NCBI GenBank assembly: GCA_012656075.1
Contig: JAAKBF010000032.1
Location: forward strand, 62,001-126,000
Direction of reading: 5' to 3'
Source of the DNA: Phytophthora hibernalis
Lineage: Eukaryota; Oomycota; Peronosporomycetes; Peronosporales; Peronosporaceae
Length of the DNA stretch: 64,000 nt
In this document: positions 54,807 to 64,000 of the stretch, in pieces
How the letters are laid out: every line of letters begins with the position of its first letter
How positions within the stretch are numbered: position 1 is the stretch's first letter
Notes under the pieces: model-generated
What the model was told of the DNA's origin: nothing
Databases searched by the model: none
The model's input: the letters and a program-made list of their open reading frames with translations, nothing else
Position numbers and translations under genes: made by a program

Positions 54807-56704
54807 GTGGTCACCGAAGATTCGGAGGCACGCCTGGAGTCGGTGTTTGTAGCGCTTACGACTGGCGTTTCCGCTGGCGTCGCTGTCGACATTGACGATG
54901 CTTTCGGCGGTGTGGTCGAGCATGTGGCAAACGAAATCGAGTTGACCGATTACGCACATGAGTTGGCATTCCTCCCAGACCTGACCGAAGCCTCGGAGAC
55001 GGTTTTGGATTATACAGGACCCAACGTAGCGAACCCGAAGGCCACGTCCGAGCAACAACGAGCATTGATCAACGTGTTACAGAAGCATGAACAGATCATG
55101 ATTTCGAGCGGAAACGCTCTGCCACCGCCAGCCTATGGCGTGGTATGCGATATCGATGTCCAGGGGCACCCTCCGATAAAACAGAGGGCTCGGCGAACAC
55201 CGCTGAAACACCTGAAGAAGTTATACGAGTTACTGAAAGGCTTGTTGAAAGCTCGGTTGGTGGCGTTCTCGGACAGCCCTTGGGCAACCCCGATTGTGAT
55301 CGTGCTGAAGAAGAACGGCGTTGATATTCGCCTGTGCATTGATTACAAGATGGTGAATGCGATCACCGCGATCATGGAGTATGCCATGCCGCTGGTCAAC
55401 GATTTGTTAACGGACCTAGAAGCCTACCTGTGGTTCTGCTCTTTAGATGCAGCTAGCGGATTTTGGGCAATAATGAGACGATGAGAGCTCGGAAAATCTC
55501 GGCCTTCGTGTGTGTGCACTCGGCCACTTCGAGTGGCTGCGTATGCCGTTTGGCCTGAAGAACACACCGATGATATACCAACGAATGATCGACTATGATC
55601 TATGGGGTTCGTTCAGTCCAAGGGTGGTTGGAACCAGTTCTCTGAGTTGATGCGGTCCGCTGAGGCAGCCGCTGAAGCTGCGAGAACAGGGGTGACCGAC
55701 GGTTCTGCCCAATTGTCCGAGGTTTCGACAGCTTTTGCGACCAAGTTTGAAGCTGACCGCGAGTCCTCGGTGACGCTCGACGCGGTGACCCAGCTGGTGA
55801 ACAGCCCTGTAGCGGATATGTTCTCCACAGGGAAGCAGGGGAATCCTCGTTGGTGGCAGTGTTCGATCGGCGGTCGTTCGTGGACGATATTTGTTTCGGC
55901 TCCGAGACGTTTGACTCTTGTCTCGCCACCCTAGACCGCCTGCTCCAACGCTTTGGTGAGTGTCGAATAAGTGTGAGTTTCACGAATAGCATTTTTGTAT
56001 AAGGCCGAGTGAATTTTCTGTCGCATGAAGTGTCGGCCGACGGGATTCGGGCCGATCCGAAGAAGTTGAAGATCGTGACGGAGCTGCCGTTCCCGTCGTC
56101 GAAGAAAGGTATGCAGTCGCTCCTCGATGCGTTGAACTATTACAGCAGATTCATACAAGACTTTGCAGTCTACGGGGCTGCCCTGTACCAACTCAAGGAT
56201 GAGGACTTTACACCAGCAGGGAACGCATCCGCGGCTCACCGAAGTTTCGCGGTTCTACAACAGAAGGTGGCAGACGCGCCGATACTACGGCACTTCGACC
56301 GAGCCAAAGAGGTGCACGTGACGTTATTTGCTAACGAGTGGGCTCTGAGCTCCACTCTGATGCAGTATCATGACGACAAGTTGCACCCCGTGCGGTTCTG
56401 CGGCCGCTTTCTGAAAGACGCTGAGATGAATTACCACCCAGCCGAGAAGGAGGTGTTGGCCTTGTTGTTACTGTTGAAAGTGTGTTACACCCAGTTGGTC
56501 GGACGGACTATCCATGTCTACACTCGATTCTCGACACTGGAGTGGGTACACAAGTCGAAGACATTGTTCGGTCGTACGACCCACTTCGCAGTGATGTTGT
56601 CCCCGTGGCACCTGAAGGTCAACCGAGTCAGGGAACGCGATTGTGCTTTGCTCAGCTACTACAAGCTGGGCTTACCAGCTTTGTTGAACTGGAAGACTCG
56701 TTAG
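54807..56704 (+). pseudogene. Gypsy reverse transcriptase and first RNase H
   Basis: The RT has PPIKQRARRTPLKHLKKLYE, then SPWATPIVIVLKKNGVDIRL, CIDYKMVN, CSLDAASGFW with the first catalytic Asp (about 55445) and FEWLRMPFGLKNTPMIYQRM (about 55530). FVDDICFGSETF carries the catalytic pair (about 55880). A stop at 55482-55484 and frame changes near 55600-55990 break it. The connection and Ty3-type RNase H follow in one frame (56009-56704): NFLSHEVSADGIRADPKKL, LLDALNYYSRFIQDFA and the degenerate catalytic strand VHVTLFANEW. Ty3-type RNase H normally starts with an Asp (l.tDAS); here it reads LFANE, so the first Asp is gone. That is typical where a second RNase H has taken over. Confidence 0.8.
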
Positions 56705-56739
56705 CCCCGGTGACACCACCGTCACGAGGATCGCCGACT

Positions 56740-57385
56740 GCTCGAATGGACCCACACTTGCTATACGCAAACCTACCGAGGAATTACAATGGCGTGGTGT
56801 TGTCTTTTGACGGCTCAGCCAAGACGGAGATGAATGGCGGGTATGGTAGTTGTTCGTGGATATTATGGAAATTACCAGAATGGACAGTAGTGACGGCTGC
56901 GAGTGCTTACCACAGTGAACCTCGCTGAGTACGCAGGTATGAACAATGGTGTCCTGACCGCGTTGAAGCACGGCACCGAGGATTTAATTGTGGTGGGAGA
57001 CTCGAGACTCGCAATCCAGCAGTCCCTAGGGGTGATGGCCTGTCGGAAGGAAACTCTGATGGTCCAACTCAACCACCACCGAGAACTCACAGCCAAGCTT
57101 CGGTTGGTGAAATATCTCCACGTGATCCGAGAGTTCAATGCAGCTGCAGACTCGTTAGCTACAGAAGCTCTCAACAGCAAACAGTCAAGCGTGGTTTCGA
57201 CCGAGACCAGGAAAACGGAGTTAGTCGAGCTCAACCGAATCGACGAAGTCATCTACGAGCCTCCGCCGGAGACCGACACGCCGACACTCGGCGAAGCGGC
57301 CACCGACGAGAGAGCGTCGATCAACTTATCCCGGACTCGTGTGGCCTGCCAAGCACCCCGTGACAAATCTTTTTCGATTTTGTGA
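56740..57385 (+). pseudogene. Second RNase H domain (aRNH type) of the Gypsy element
   Basis: Beginning with YNGVVLSFDGSAKTEMNGGY (about 56790), the fold has the first Asp in SFDGSAK. NLAEYAGMNNGVLTALKHG (about 56920) has the Glu, LIVVGDSRLAIQQSLGV (about 56990) the second Asp, and FNAAADSLATEAL (about 57140) the last Asp in place. A frame change lies near 56900. This archaeal/plant-like extra RNase H is known from oomycete and plant Ty3/Gypsy elements, where it accompanies decay of the original RNase H, as seen here just upstream. Confidence 0.75.
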
Positions 57386-59413
57386 GGGAAGTACCGGATT
57401 ACATAACCGTCACGACCCGCCGACAGGCGAGAGCACAGAAGAAGCGTGTCCGGTTTGCGAGCGAGCCCTCGGTGATGAGCCAGAATGACGGAAAACGACG
57501 AGACGAAGCAGATGAGGTAGCCTCAGAGACCCAGAACGAAGCAGAAACCGAGCTACCAACGACCGAGGCCAGCATCGGAGCACCAAATGCAAACGATGTT
57601 GACCCGTCAATGATTCAAGAAGAACGAATACGAAGGATCTCCGCCGCCCAGGACGAGGAGCTGAGGTGGGCAAACCTCAAGGCCGTTCTCCGAGGTGAGG
57701 AAGCTAGCCTGAGTTACAGTGCGGCGAGAAATGCATGGAAAATGGCCGACAAGTTTGCGCTAAGCGAGGACGGCGTGCTGTATATTATCGGAGCGAGTCG
57801 TCGGTGGGGTAATGACAACCGAGAAGAGACCAAGATGCGACTGGTGGTACCCACAACGATGATTCAGGAAGTATTACAGAGCCGCCATGACTCGTTGGAA
57901 GGTGGCCACCAAGGTATCGGTCGAACATACCACCGAGCGAAAATGGAGTATTATTGGATCGGACTCTACGCAGACGTTGAGCGGCATATGCGGTCCTGTC
58001 CAGACTGTAGCTCGAGCAAAAGTTGACTGCGGCTCAGAGGGTACTCTCCTGGGAATGTACTAGTCGAGAGACCATTCCAGCTGGTGTCGATGGATTTCGT
58101 CGTACCATTGCCGAAATCTCGGCGAGGAATACCGCGCTGCTACTGTTTCAATGCTCGTTCACAGGATTCGTTATGGGGAAGGCCATGTCAGATACTACCG
58201 CATTAAAAGTTGCTCAGGCATTCGAAGAGTGTGTCTACCGAAGGTTCGGAGCACCAACGATGATTCGTCATGACCGAGACCCTCGGTTCATGAGTGAGGT
58301 TTTCCAAGCATTTGCTGAGATGATGCAATCTCGGTTGAGGGCCACGTTGAGTTATCGTCCGCAAGCAAACGGGCAGCAAGAACGATCAGTCAAGACCGTC
58401 ATGAGTGTATGCGGAAGACCCTCTGCAACAAGACTGGGACGAGATCGCCGAACGACTGGTCTTCGCTATCAACAACTCTCAGGACGACACTCGGAAGGAT
58501 ACCCCATTCTACCTCGTTCATGGGTGTGATGCTCGGTCCACGCTGCGAGCTATGTCGTCGTCGCTAAAACGAGGATCCCGAGGGCAAACCGATGCGCTAG
58601 CGTGGCGCCGAGAAGTGAATCTACAACAGGAAATTGCATGGAAAATGGCGATGGAGTACCAGAAGGTCGAGAAGGCTCGGAGAGCCCGCGAACACAACGA
58701 GTCGCTTAACCGACGTGAAGCAGCAGCGATACGGAGGATTCCAGCGAAGGACAGCGACAACAACGTAGCACCGAATCGCGACGGGTCAGAGGTACCATTG
58801 GATGCCGAAGAGCAGGGGACAACGGCGGAAACCGACCTCGGACACCGGGCAGGAAGAGACTGGGGCATCTCCAGAAGCTACTGAAGAAGCATTGAGGTCT
58901 CTATTCAAGCCTGGGAGCAGGGTGTGGCTCTACATTGAGCGCGTGAAATCAAGATTGACGAAGAAGCTAGCACACCGATGGCACGGGCCATTCCGGATCA
59001 AGAAGAAGGTTGATGAGTTTGCATGTGAGTTAGAGCTGCCGGATCGAAGTGGTTATCGGTTACCGGTTCTACCCGGTGGTTCATGTCTCACGGCTCAAGG
59101 CGGTGAACGAATATGGCGACCGACCGAGGATACGAGGATTGATTTTGACGAGGAGCTGTTACCGGAAGATAGTTGGGAGCCTGATAGAGTGGCAGGCGAA
59201 TATGAAGTAGAGGCTATTCTGGACGACCGATCACCGCTAACAACGAGCACCAATCGCGCGGTCAGAGAGTTCCAGGTGAAGTGGGATGGCCATAACGAGC
59301 CTACCTGTGAACCAGCATCGAACCTGTCGTACGGTGGGTTGCTCTACGACTATTTGCGGGCTCGACGCAGCGAGCGACGACTCCAAATGGTTCAGGTGGC
59401 CGACGAGGACTAG
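57382..59413 (+). pseudogene. Gypsy integrase with GPF motif and chromodomain-like C-terminus
   Basis: The zinc domain has SRHDSLEGGHQGIGRTYHRA and ends HMRSCPDCSSSKS (57870-58026), giving the HHCC set, and then a stop. The catalytic core follows (58023-58529). It reads PTMIRHDRDPRFMSEVFQAF with the second Asp (about 58260) and SYRPQANGQQERSVKTVM with the Glu (about 58380). The first Asp is expected in VDGFRRTIAEIS, where the DF of the usual MDF is lost to a frameshift. After 58884 the frame 58802-59413 gives the GPF-type HRWHGPFRIKKKVDEFACEL. It ends with the chromodomain-like stretch YEVEAILDDRSPLTTSTNRA and REFQVKWDGHNEPTCEPASN. Chromodomains steer insertion towards marked chromatin. Confidence 0.8.
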
Positions 59414-59999
59414 CCCGAATCGCTACCGAGGATTGAACTGCCTACGGGGTTGGTACAGCCCGTGGAAGCATACGAAAAATGATACTGTATCAGAATGGAA
59501 GTCACTGACCACTGAGCGACCGAGTCTCCTCAGAGGCTCGGTTAGTGACAGCGAAGTGATGAGATGAACTGCCTGCGGGGATTATGCGGCCTGTAGCGTC
59601 AGATGAAGATGACTACCGCATTAAACTGCATATGTGTATATGATGTGAACGAACTCGAAACGGATTTGGATTAAGTGGAACGGTAACGAACCACGGTGCT
59701 CGGACAACGTGAGATTAGTAAGAGGGATGAACGACGAAGCACAACAGAGCAAGACCGAGGTTTAGATGTCGGTGGAGGAAGCTAAATCAGCCAACACGTC
59801 CAGGTTCGACGTCTGGCCAGACACAGACCCGACGGAGGATGTTGGAGTAGCAGGAGCAGTGGAGTCCTCGGCTTCGCACCTTCATCATCCGTTGGTCCTG
59901 GGGGAACAGCAACCGAATCCTGAGGAACTCACGGAGCCACGATCGAACTTGGAGCCAAGGACGAGTCCACCATAGTGCCCGAAATCACCTCCGCCTCGG
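59414..59999. other. Spacer between integrase and antisense gene of the Gypsy element
   Basis: GAACTGCCTACGGGGTTGGT (about 59436) and GAACTGCCTGCGGGGATTAT (about 59565) are related units. One short plus-strand frame (59766-59975) is acidic with no known domain. No envelope-like signal peptide or membrane segment is seen. Confidence 0.5.
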
Positions 60000-61516
60000 T
60001 CATGCCACGTGGCACGAATAGCGGGACCGGAGAATTGCACGGCGCGAGAAGGGGTGACTGGAGGGCGCGTTCACCCAACAGTTCCGCCATAGTTGACGAG
60101 CATCCAGAGTCGCGAGCTCGCCGATCCAATCCTCGGACGTCGGGGCCCACTCAATCACCTCGAACGAGTATTGGAGGTAACTGGGTTCCAACAAAAACTC
60201 GGTCGGGGCTTCACGAGGCTTGCCAGCACGCTTGACGCACCACTCCCAACAGCGGTACACCATCTGTTGACGCAACCGATCCGCTCGGAGGTTCCGATCC
60301 TTGTTGTACTCAGCCCATGCCGCTCGTAATGAGATGACCGAGGGTCATCACCAAGCCTCTGAGTCATGCTCCGGAGGAAAGCTTCAACAGCCGAGACTTG
60401 GACCCAGTGGCGTCGTTTCCATAATGCCAGACCGAGGGCTGCTTTCTCGGTTCGGTCGGTGGACACGCCCTGGAATTGACGCCACATCTTGATGAACCGA
60501 GCTAATCCTGTGACACGCGTCGAAATTGTTTAGCCCGGAGGGTGCTGATCAATGGTGAAACAGCATGGGTTCTCTGGCAACTTCGAGCGCACTTGCTGCC
60601 ACGGGTGATTAGGATTAACCCAATCCGCCATGGCTTGGATGCCAGCCACCGAGCACGGGGACTCAACACCGCGAGCAATGGGTGGAGTCAGGCTGCTGTT
60701 GTGGATTTGACACCAAGCCTCTTGTTCACCCGGAGCAGTGAATCCGGGTAGCAGGTACGGGCCAGCCATCAGGGCGAGGCGCTGTGATGGTGTCCCGGGC
60801 GCAGCAGGCACTGCCGGCGCGAACGTACTTGGGTCGGTTCCAGGAACCGTGGAAAGCGTAGCTGTCACTTGGGTATGCGACCGTCGGAGACCCGACCGAG
60901 ACCTCAGTGTATGACCTTGGGGGCAGTCGCTGGGGAGTTGAACCATCGGTGGGCCCTGCAATCGAGCCAGCAGGAGTTGATAGCACTACGATAGCAGCAA
61001 CCGGAGTAGGCACCGCCATCGAGGTCACGGGCGTCGTGACCGAGGAGGTGGTCGGTACTCCACCCGACGACGGCAATGATGCGGAGACCGGCTGCGGTAC
61101 AGGAACAGCCGGCACGCTCGGTGGAGTCGGAGTAAGCGGAGTCGAGACTGACGGAGTTGGCGGAGTCACGATCGAGGCCGTCTGCGATGACACTGGTGGC
61201 GACGGGGTCGCCGAAGTTTTGGGCGGAGCTGAAACAAGAGGCGACCCCGAGGTCTGAGAGGACTCGGACGATGACGGGGAGTCGATGATGAAGTCATCGG
61301 ACGCCTCTAGAGTCTCCAGTTCCCTCTGGGATCGCAAAGTAGCCAATACCGACGCGCCGCGGGTGGGCCGACCATCACGACGAGCTGGCGAAGTGACAGC
61401 TGAGAAAACGATCCATAAGCGAGGATCGCGTCCGTCCGAGGATTGGTATCTACCTCATCGCCCGACAAGTCAATGACTTTGGCCGGCGTCGAAGGCACCG
61501 AGGGTCCGGAGGCCGG

Positions 61517-61592
61517 TGGAGATCCAGGCGGAGGACTCGGTGGAGATCCAGGCGGAGGACTCAGTGGAGACCCTGGAGGAGGCGATGGCGTA
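61517..61592 (-). repeat. PPPGSP tandem repeat in the antisense gene
   Basis: GGAGATCCAGGCGGAGGACT and close variants repeat four times with a 24- to 27-bp period, giving SPPPGSP units on the minus strand. Confidence 0.75.
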
Positions 61593-62067
61593 GACGCCTC
61601 CGGCGACGAACTGACCGAGGAGCTCGGTGGCGATCCCGCAGGAAGCCCAGACGCCTGGAGAGGTGACCGAAGGTTAGGGGCGAGCTGAAGCACCCAAACT
61701 CTTAGAGGACGACCCAACCGCTTGATAGCCGGAAGGGTCGACTTTGGCGGCCCCGATGGAACGTGTGGAGGATGCGTCGGCGTCGCCTGCGGCGGCAGAG
61801 CTTGGGATGCTTGCTGCCGGAGACGCTTGCGCCGATTCCGTCGACGCTGGGATACCGACGGAATGAGCGGCAGGTCGTCCGAATCCTCGGAGGCATCGCC
61901 CGCAGCCGGCGCTGCCTGCACGGAAGGTTTCGGCACCGGGTCCGAGGCCTTAGGCGCTTGGTCACTGTCATCCGACCTCTCCGACGACGCACTCCGACGG
62001 CGCTTCGCAGTGATGCTCGGAGGAGAGAGTCCGAGCAACTCCCGGTCGATGTCGTCCGCCGTAATAC

Positions 62068-62119
62068 CTAAACGAGCTTAGAAAGACCGTTGGGGCAAGA
62101 GGAGAAGATCAGAACGTAC
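62068..62119 (-). other. Predicted intron of the antisense gene
   Basis: On the minus strand, GTACGT at 62119 and TTTAG ending at 62068 bound 52 bp. Removing it joins ...LASA-G to ITADDIDREL with a split Gly codon and no frame change. The intron contains in-frame stops, so the flanking frames are only continuous when it is spliced. GTACGT donors also occur in the hydrolase and PH-domain genes here. Confidence 0.75.
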
Positions 62120-63348
62120 CAGCAGAAGCAAGCACCAACGTGTCGACATCGATCTCGTGGAGAGCGGCGTGGCGACGAAGAATAGAGTTGGCCGGCTTCA
62201 AGCTCGCGACCTGAGCTTCGAGGGCTTAGACTTGTGGAGAAACGGCACCGACCGAGGCTTGGTCAGAAGCCTCGAGAGCAGCCCGATGTTTGGCCACCTG
62301 CTCAGTATAGGCCACCAAGCGAGCCTTGAAACGCTCACGGACCTGGTGGAAGAGACGCTGCGACGACGTCACCGAAGCCTCGGCCGTGGGCGCGAGCAGC
62401 CCAGAGCCCTACTATGCGGTCGTGGTCGGCGATAGCAGTGTTGGTCTGACGCAGGTGCGCGGCTGCCTGTTCATGCTCGTCCTAGAGAGCGTTGTACGAC
62501 TGACGGGGTTATCCAGAGAGTCACGAGTACGACTCTCGTCGCTGGTAGCTTGGTGCTGAAGCGCTCGAACTGCTCGCGTTCTCGCGTCTCTGCGTGGAGA
62601 CGGTCTTCAGTGTCAGCGAGTTGAGCCTTGAGCTCTGCCACCTCGTTACGCAGGTCGACAATGAGCTCAGCCTCACCCGGTGGAAGTTGGGCGGGAGCCA
62701 CAGCGGCAGTCAGAACCTCACCGAGGTCTGTGGCATGCTCATCCGGTTGTCGAGCGACGAATCGACTCGCCGAGGACGCTGACGGGCCACACCAACTACG
62801 AGCTGACCCAATTGGAGGAGACGCTGCTCGACCAGAGCAGAGACTGAAGGCTCGGTCGAGGCAACGGGAGGAGAGCGACACCGGCGGTGTCGGTCTGGCA
62901 CCCTACCGAGACAAGGCGAGTGTCCCGGGCGCCCGAGGGTCCGGAGACCGCCGCGGGAGTACCGCGGAGCAGGTACGACAGGACGGGCGAAGCCTCTGGT
63001 GATGACGGAGGCGTGGGGAGCGGCGAACCTTCGGCCGCACCACCATGAGACGGCGGAGGACCACCGGGACGTTGTAGAGGTGGTACCGAAGACTCGGCGG
63101 GTCCAGGAACGTCTGCAAGAGCATCAGCAGGCTCCGGCGTTTGTGCCTGTGATATGGAAGGAAGATGGAACGACGAGTTAGAAGGAGTGCAGGATGTTGC
63201 GGGGATGAAGATGGAGCAGCCTACCCCGTCGCCCGGAGTGATGGCACGAAGAGCGGCGGCGGTGGTGTCGCTGAGAAGACGTGACGGATGAGCCATGGTG
63301 TGAAGATGCGAAGCACCACGACGCGCACTACTTGTGGAAGCTTGCGTC

Positions 63349-63362
63349 GAGGCGGGGGCAGT
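63349..63362 (+). promoter_or_regulatory. Putative polypurine tract of the Gypsy element
   Basis: GAGGCGGGGGCAG just before the 3' LTR, in the place expected for plus-strand priming. Confidence 0.6.
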
Positions 63363-64000
63363 TGTGGTGTTGGGTTTTGGAGGCGCTCGGTCGCCAGTCG
63401 GCAAGGTTGCCCTTGCTGAAGGAAAGTGACCGTCGTGCCTGATTGGCGGAATACATTCCCCGCGCCACAGTGACCACGATAGTTTAGTGACCAAGGCCTC
63501 GGTCGGGTATAATAAATTCCCGGCCGAGGGTACGAACCCTCGTTTGTACCCATTTCACTTTCGAACCCTCGGTCTTATAGAGCCGGGTACAGGATCACAT
63601 ACTGGGATCGGTTCACACTGGATATTTGTATTTAGATATAGGACTAGCCATATGATTGACTACAGAGGCTCTCAGAGCCATAGATCAACACAAAATAAAT
63701 CAGCAGTCTTCCACTTAAGTCACCAAGGGACCCAAGTCCGTCTTCGGTAAGTCTAGCTAGCTTATCTTAGGGTCTGGATACGCTCGGCTTGTGGGATGCT
63801 GGTCAGCGAGCCTAAGGTACATTGAACCGAGGGTTTGTTGCTGGCCAGTCCAAGAGATTAGAGTGGCCGAGTGTTGGGAGCGACGAGAAGCGTCGTTCAC
63901 CATATATTATAGTGGGACCGAGTGTTCCATACATATTTTACTACCCGCCGAGGTTTTACCTCGGCAAACCCGTATTAGGCTTGACAGCCGGTACCCTTCC
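63363..64000 (+). repeat. 3' LTR of the Gypsy element (LTR-C), cut by the window end
   Basis: 638 of an expected 880 bp are inside the window, starting TGTGGTGTTGGG. It lacks the MITE and reads CATATGATTGACTAC where LTR-B has its insertion. It contains landmarks shared with LTR-A and LTR-B. Confidence 0.9.

Larger units (their letters stand above)
60000..63296 (-). pseudogene. Antisense gene inside the Gypsy element (aORF), spliced, unknown function
   Basis: The start codon at 63296 opens MAHPSRLLSDTTAAALRAIT. A Pro/Ser-rich region follows to about 62830. A coiled-coil comes next (ELIVDLRNEVAELKAQLADT at about 62660; ALEAQVASLKPANSILRR at about 62200). An intron at 62119-62068 (GTACGT...TTTAG, 52 bp) joins in frame to ITADDIDRELLGLSPPSIT. 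The next parts are a basic patch (SQRRRNRRKRLRQQA), PPPGSP tandem repeats (about 61520-61580), an acidic LSGDEVDTNP and a long Ser/Pro/Thr region. A more globular C-terminal part has WCQIHNSS, MADWVNPNHPWQQVRSKL (about 60620) and FEVIEWAPTSEDWIGELATL (about 60140). At least three frame changes make this copy defective. I recognise no domain. The same start is kept in the fragment at 23704. Confidence 0.7.
49740..64000 (+). mobile_element. Ty3/Gypsy LTR retrotransposon with dual RNase H, chromodomain and antisense gene (3' end beyond window)
   Basis: Layout: 5' LTR (49740-50891), PBS (50894), gag (51005-53401), protease (53695-54246), RT and RNase H (54807-56704), second RNase H (about 56750-57385), and integrase with GPF motif and chromodomain-like tail (57382-59413). 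These are followed by an antisense gene (about 63296-60000), a purine tract and the 3' LTR (63363 to beyond 64000; the expected end is about 240 bp outside). Every sense gene carries stops or frame changes, so the copy is not autonomous now. The two LTRs are very similar apart from a MITE in the left one. The left flank is the MULE. Confidence 0.88.

Noticed and set aside
59414..63296. Envelope-like third ORF in the Gypsy element
   Set aside because: Sense-strand frames there are short and have no signal peptide or transmembrane segment. The coding signal is on the minus strand.

Overview
This window looks like a transposon-rich stretch of an oomycete genome, most likely Phytophthora or a close relative. 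Short GT-AG introns (about 50-160 bp) interrupt otherwise compact genes. The mobile elements are of kinds well known from Phytophthora: Ngaro/DIRS-like tyrosine-recombinase retroelements, Ty3/Gypsy elements with two RNase H domains, LINEs with a C-terminal RNase H, Crypton and MULE remnants. The assignment rests on protein family resemblance read by eye, because no database search was possible.

Layout. 1-3450: three 5'-truncated LINE 3' ends in head-to-tail order, with a foldback repeat between the first two. 3576-9751: a degenerate Ngaro-type retroelement on the minus strand that still shows its split direct repeats (A1 ... B1-A2-B2). 9752-15650: a gene island with an unrecognised ORF, a frame-broken PX-domain gene, a BLOC-1 subunit 2-like gene, a Rac-type GTPase and an ABHD13-like alpha/beta hydrolase. 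15775-21574: an unidentified coding sequence split by a young 5.06-kb LTR element (LTRs 558 bp, TSD CCGGG) that carries gag but no visible polymerase. 22861-24557: a rearranged piece of a Gypsy element. 25200-28446: a degenerate minus-strand LINE (endonuclease plus RT). 28560-33441: a second Ngaro/DIRS-like element, plus strand, in which about 650 bp of the polymerase has been inverted.

33673-39017: three GT31-like (galactosyltransferase) gene copies in different states of decay, the last two tail to tail. 39570-43976: two minus-strand genes, a PH-domain protein and a coiled-coil protein with no recognised function. 44026-49739: a TA-flanked MITE, a Crypton remnant, a degenerate minisatellite and an intron-containing MULE transposase. 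49740-64000 (running off the window): a nearly complete but mutated Ty3/Gypsy element. It has LTR, PBS, gag, protease, RT, RNase H, a second RNase H, integrase, GPF motif and chromodomain-like tail. It then has about 3.3 kb holding a long antisense gene with its own short intron, followed by the 3' LTR. Its 5' LTR was itself hit by a MITE, and the element sits in the 3' part of the MULE, so the nesting order is MULE, then Gypsy, then MITE.

The most unusual points are the spliced antisense gene inside the Gypsy element, the gag-only LTR element, the preserved Ngaro split repeats, the clean internal inversion of the second Ngaro element, and strong over-use of one short word within each LTR element (ACCGAG in the Gypsy, ACGGT in the gag-only element).
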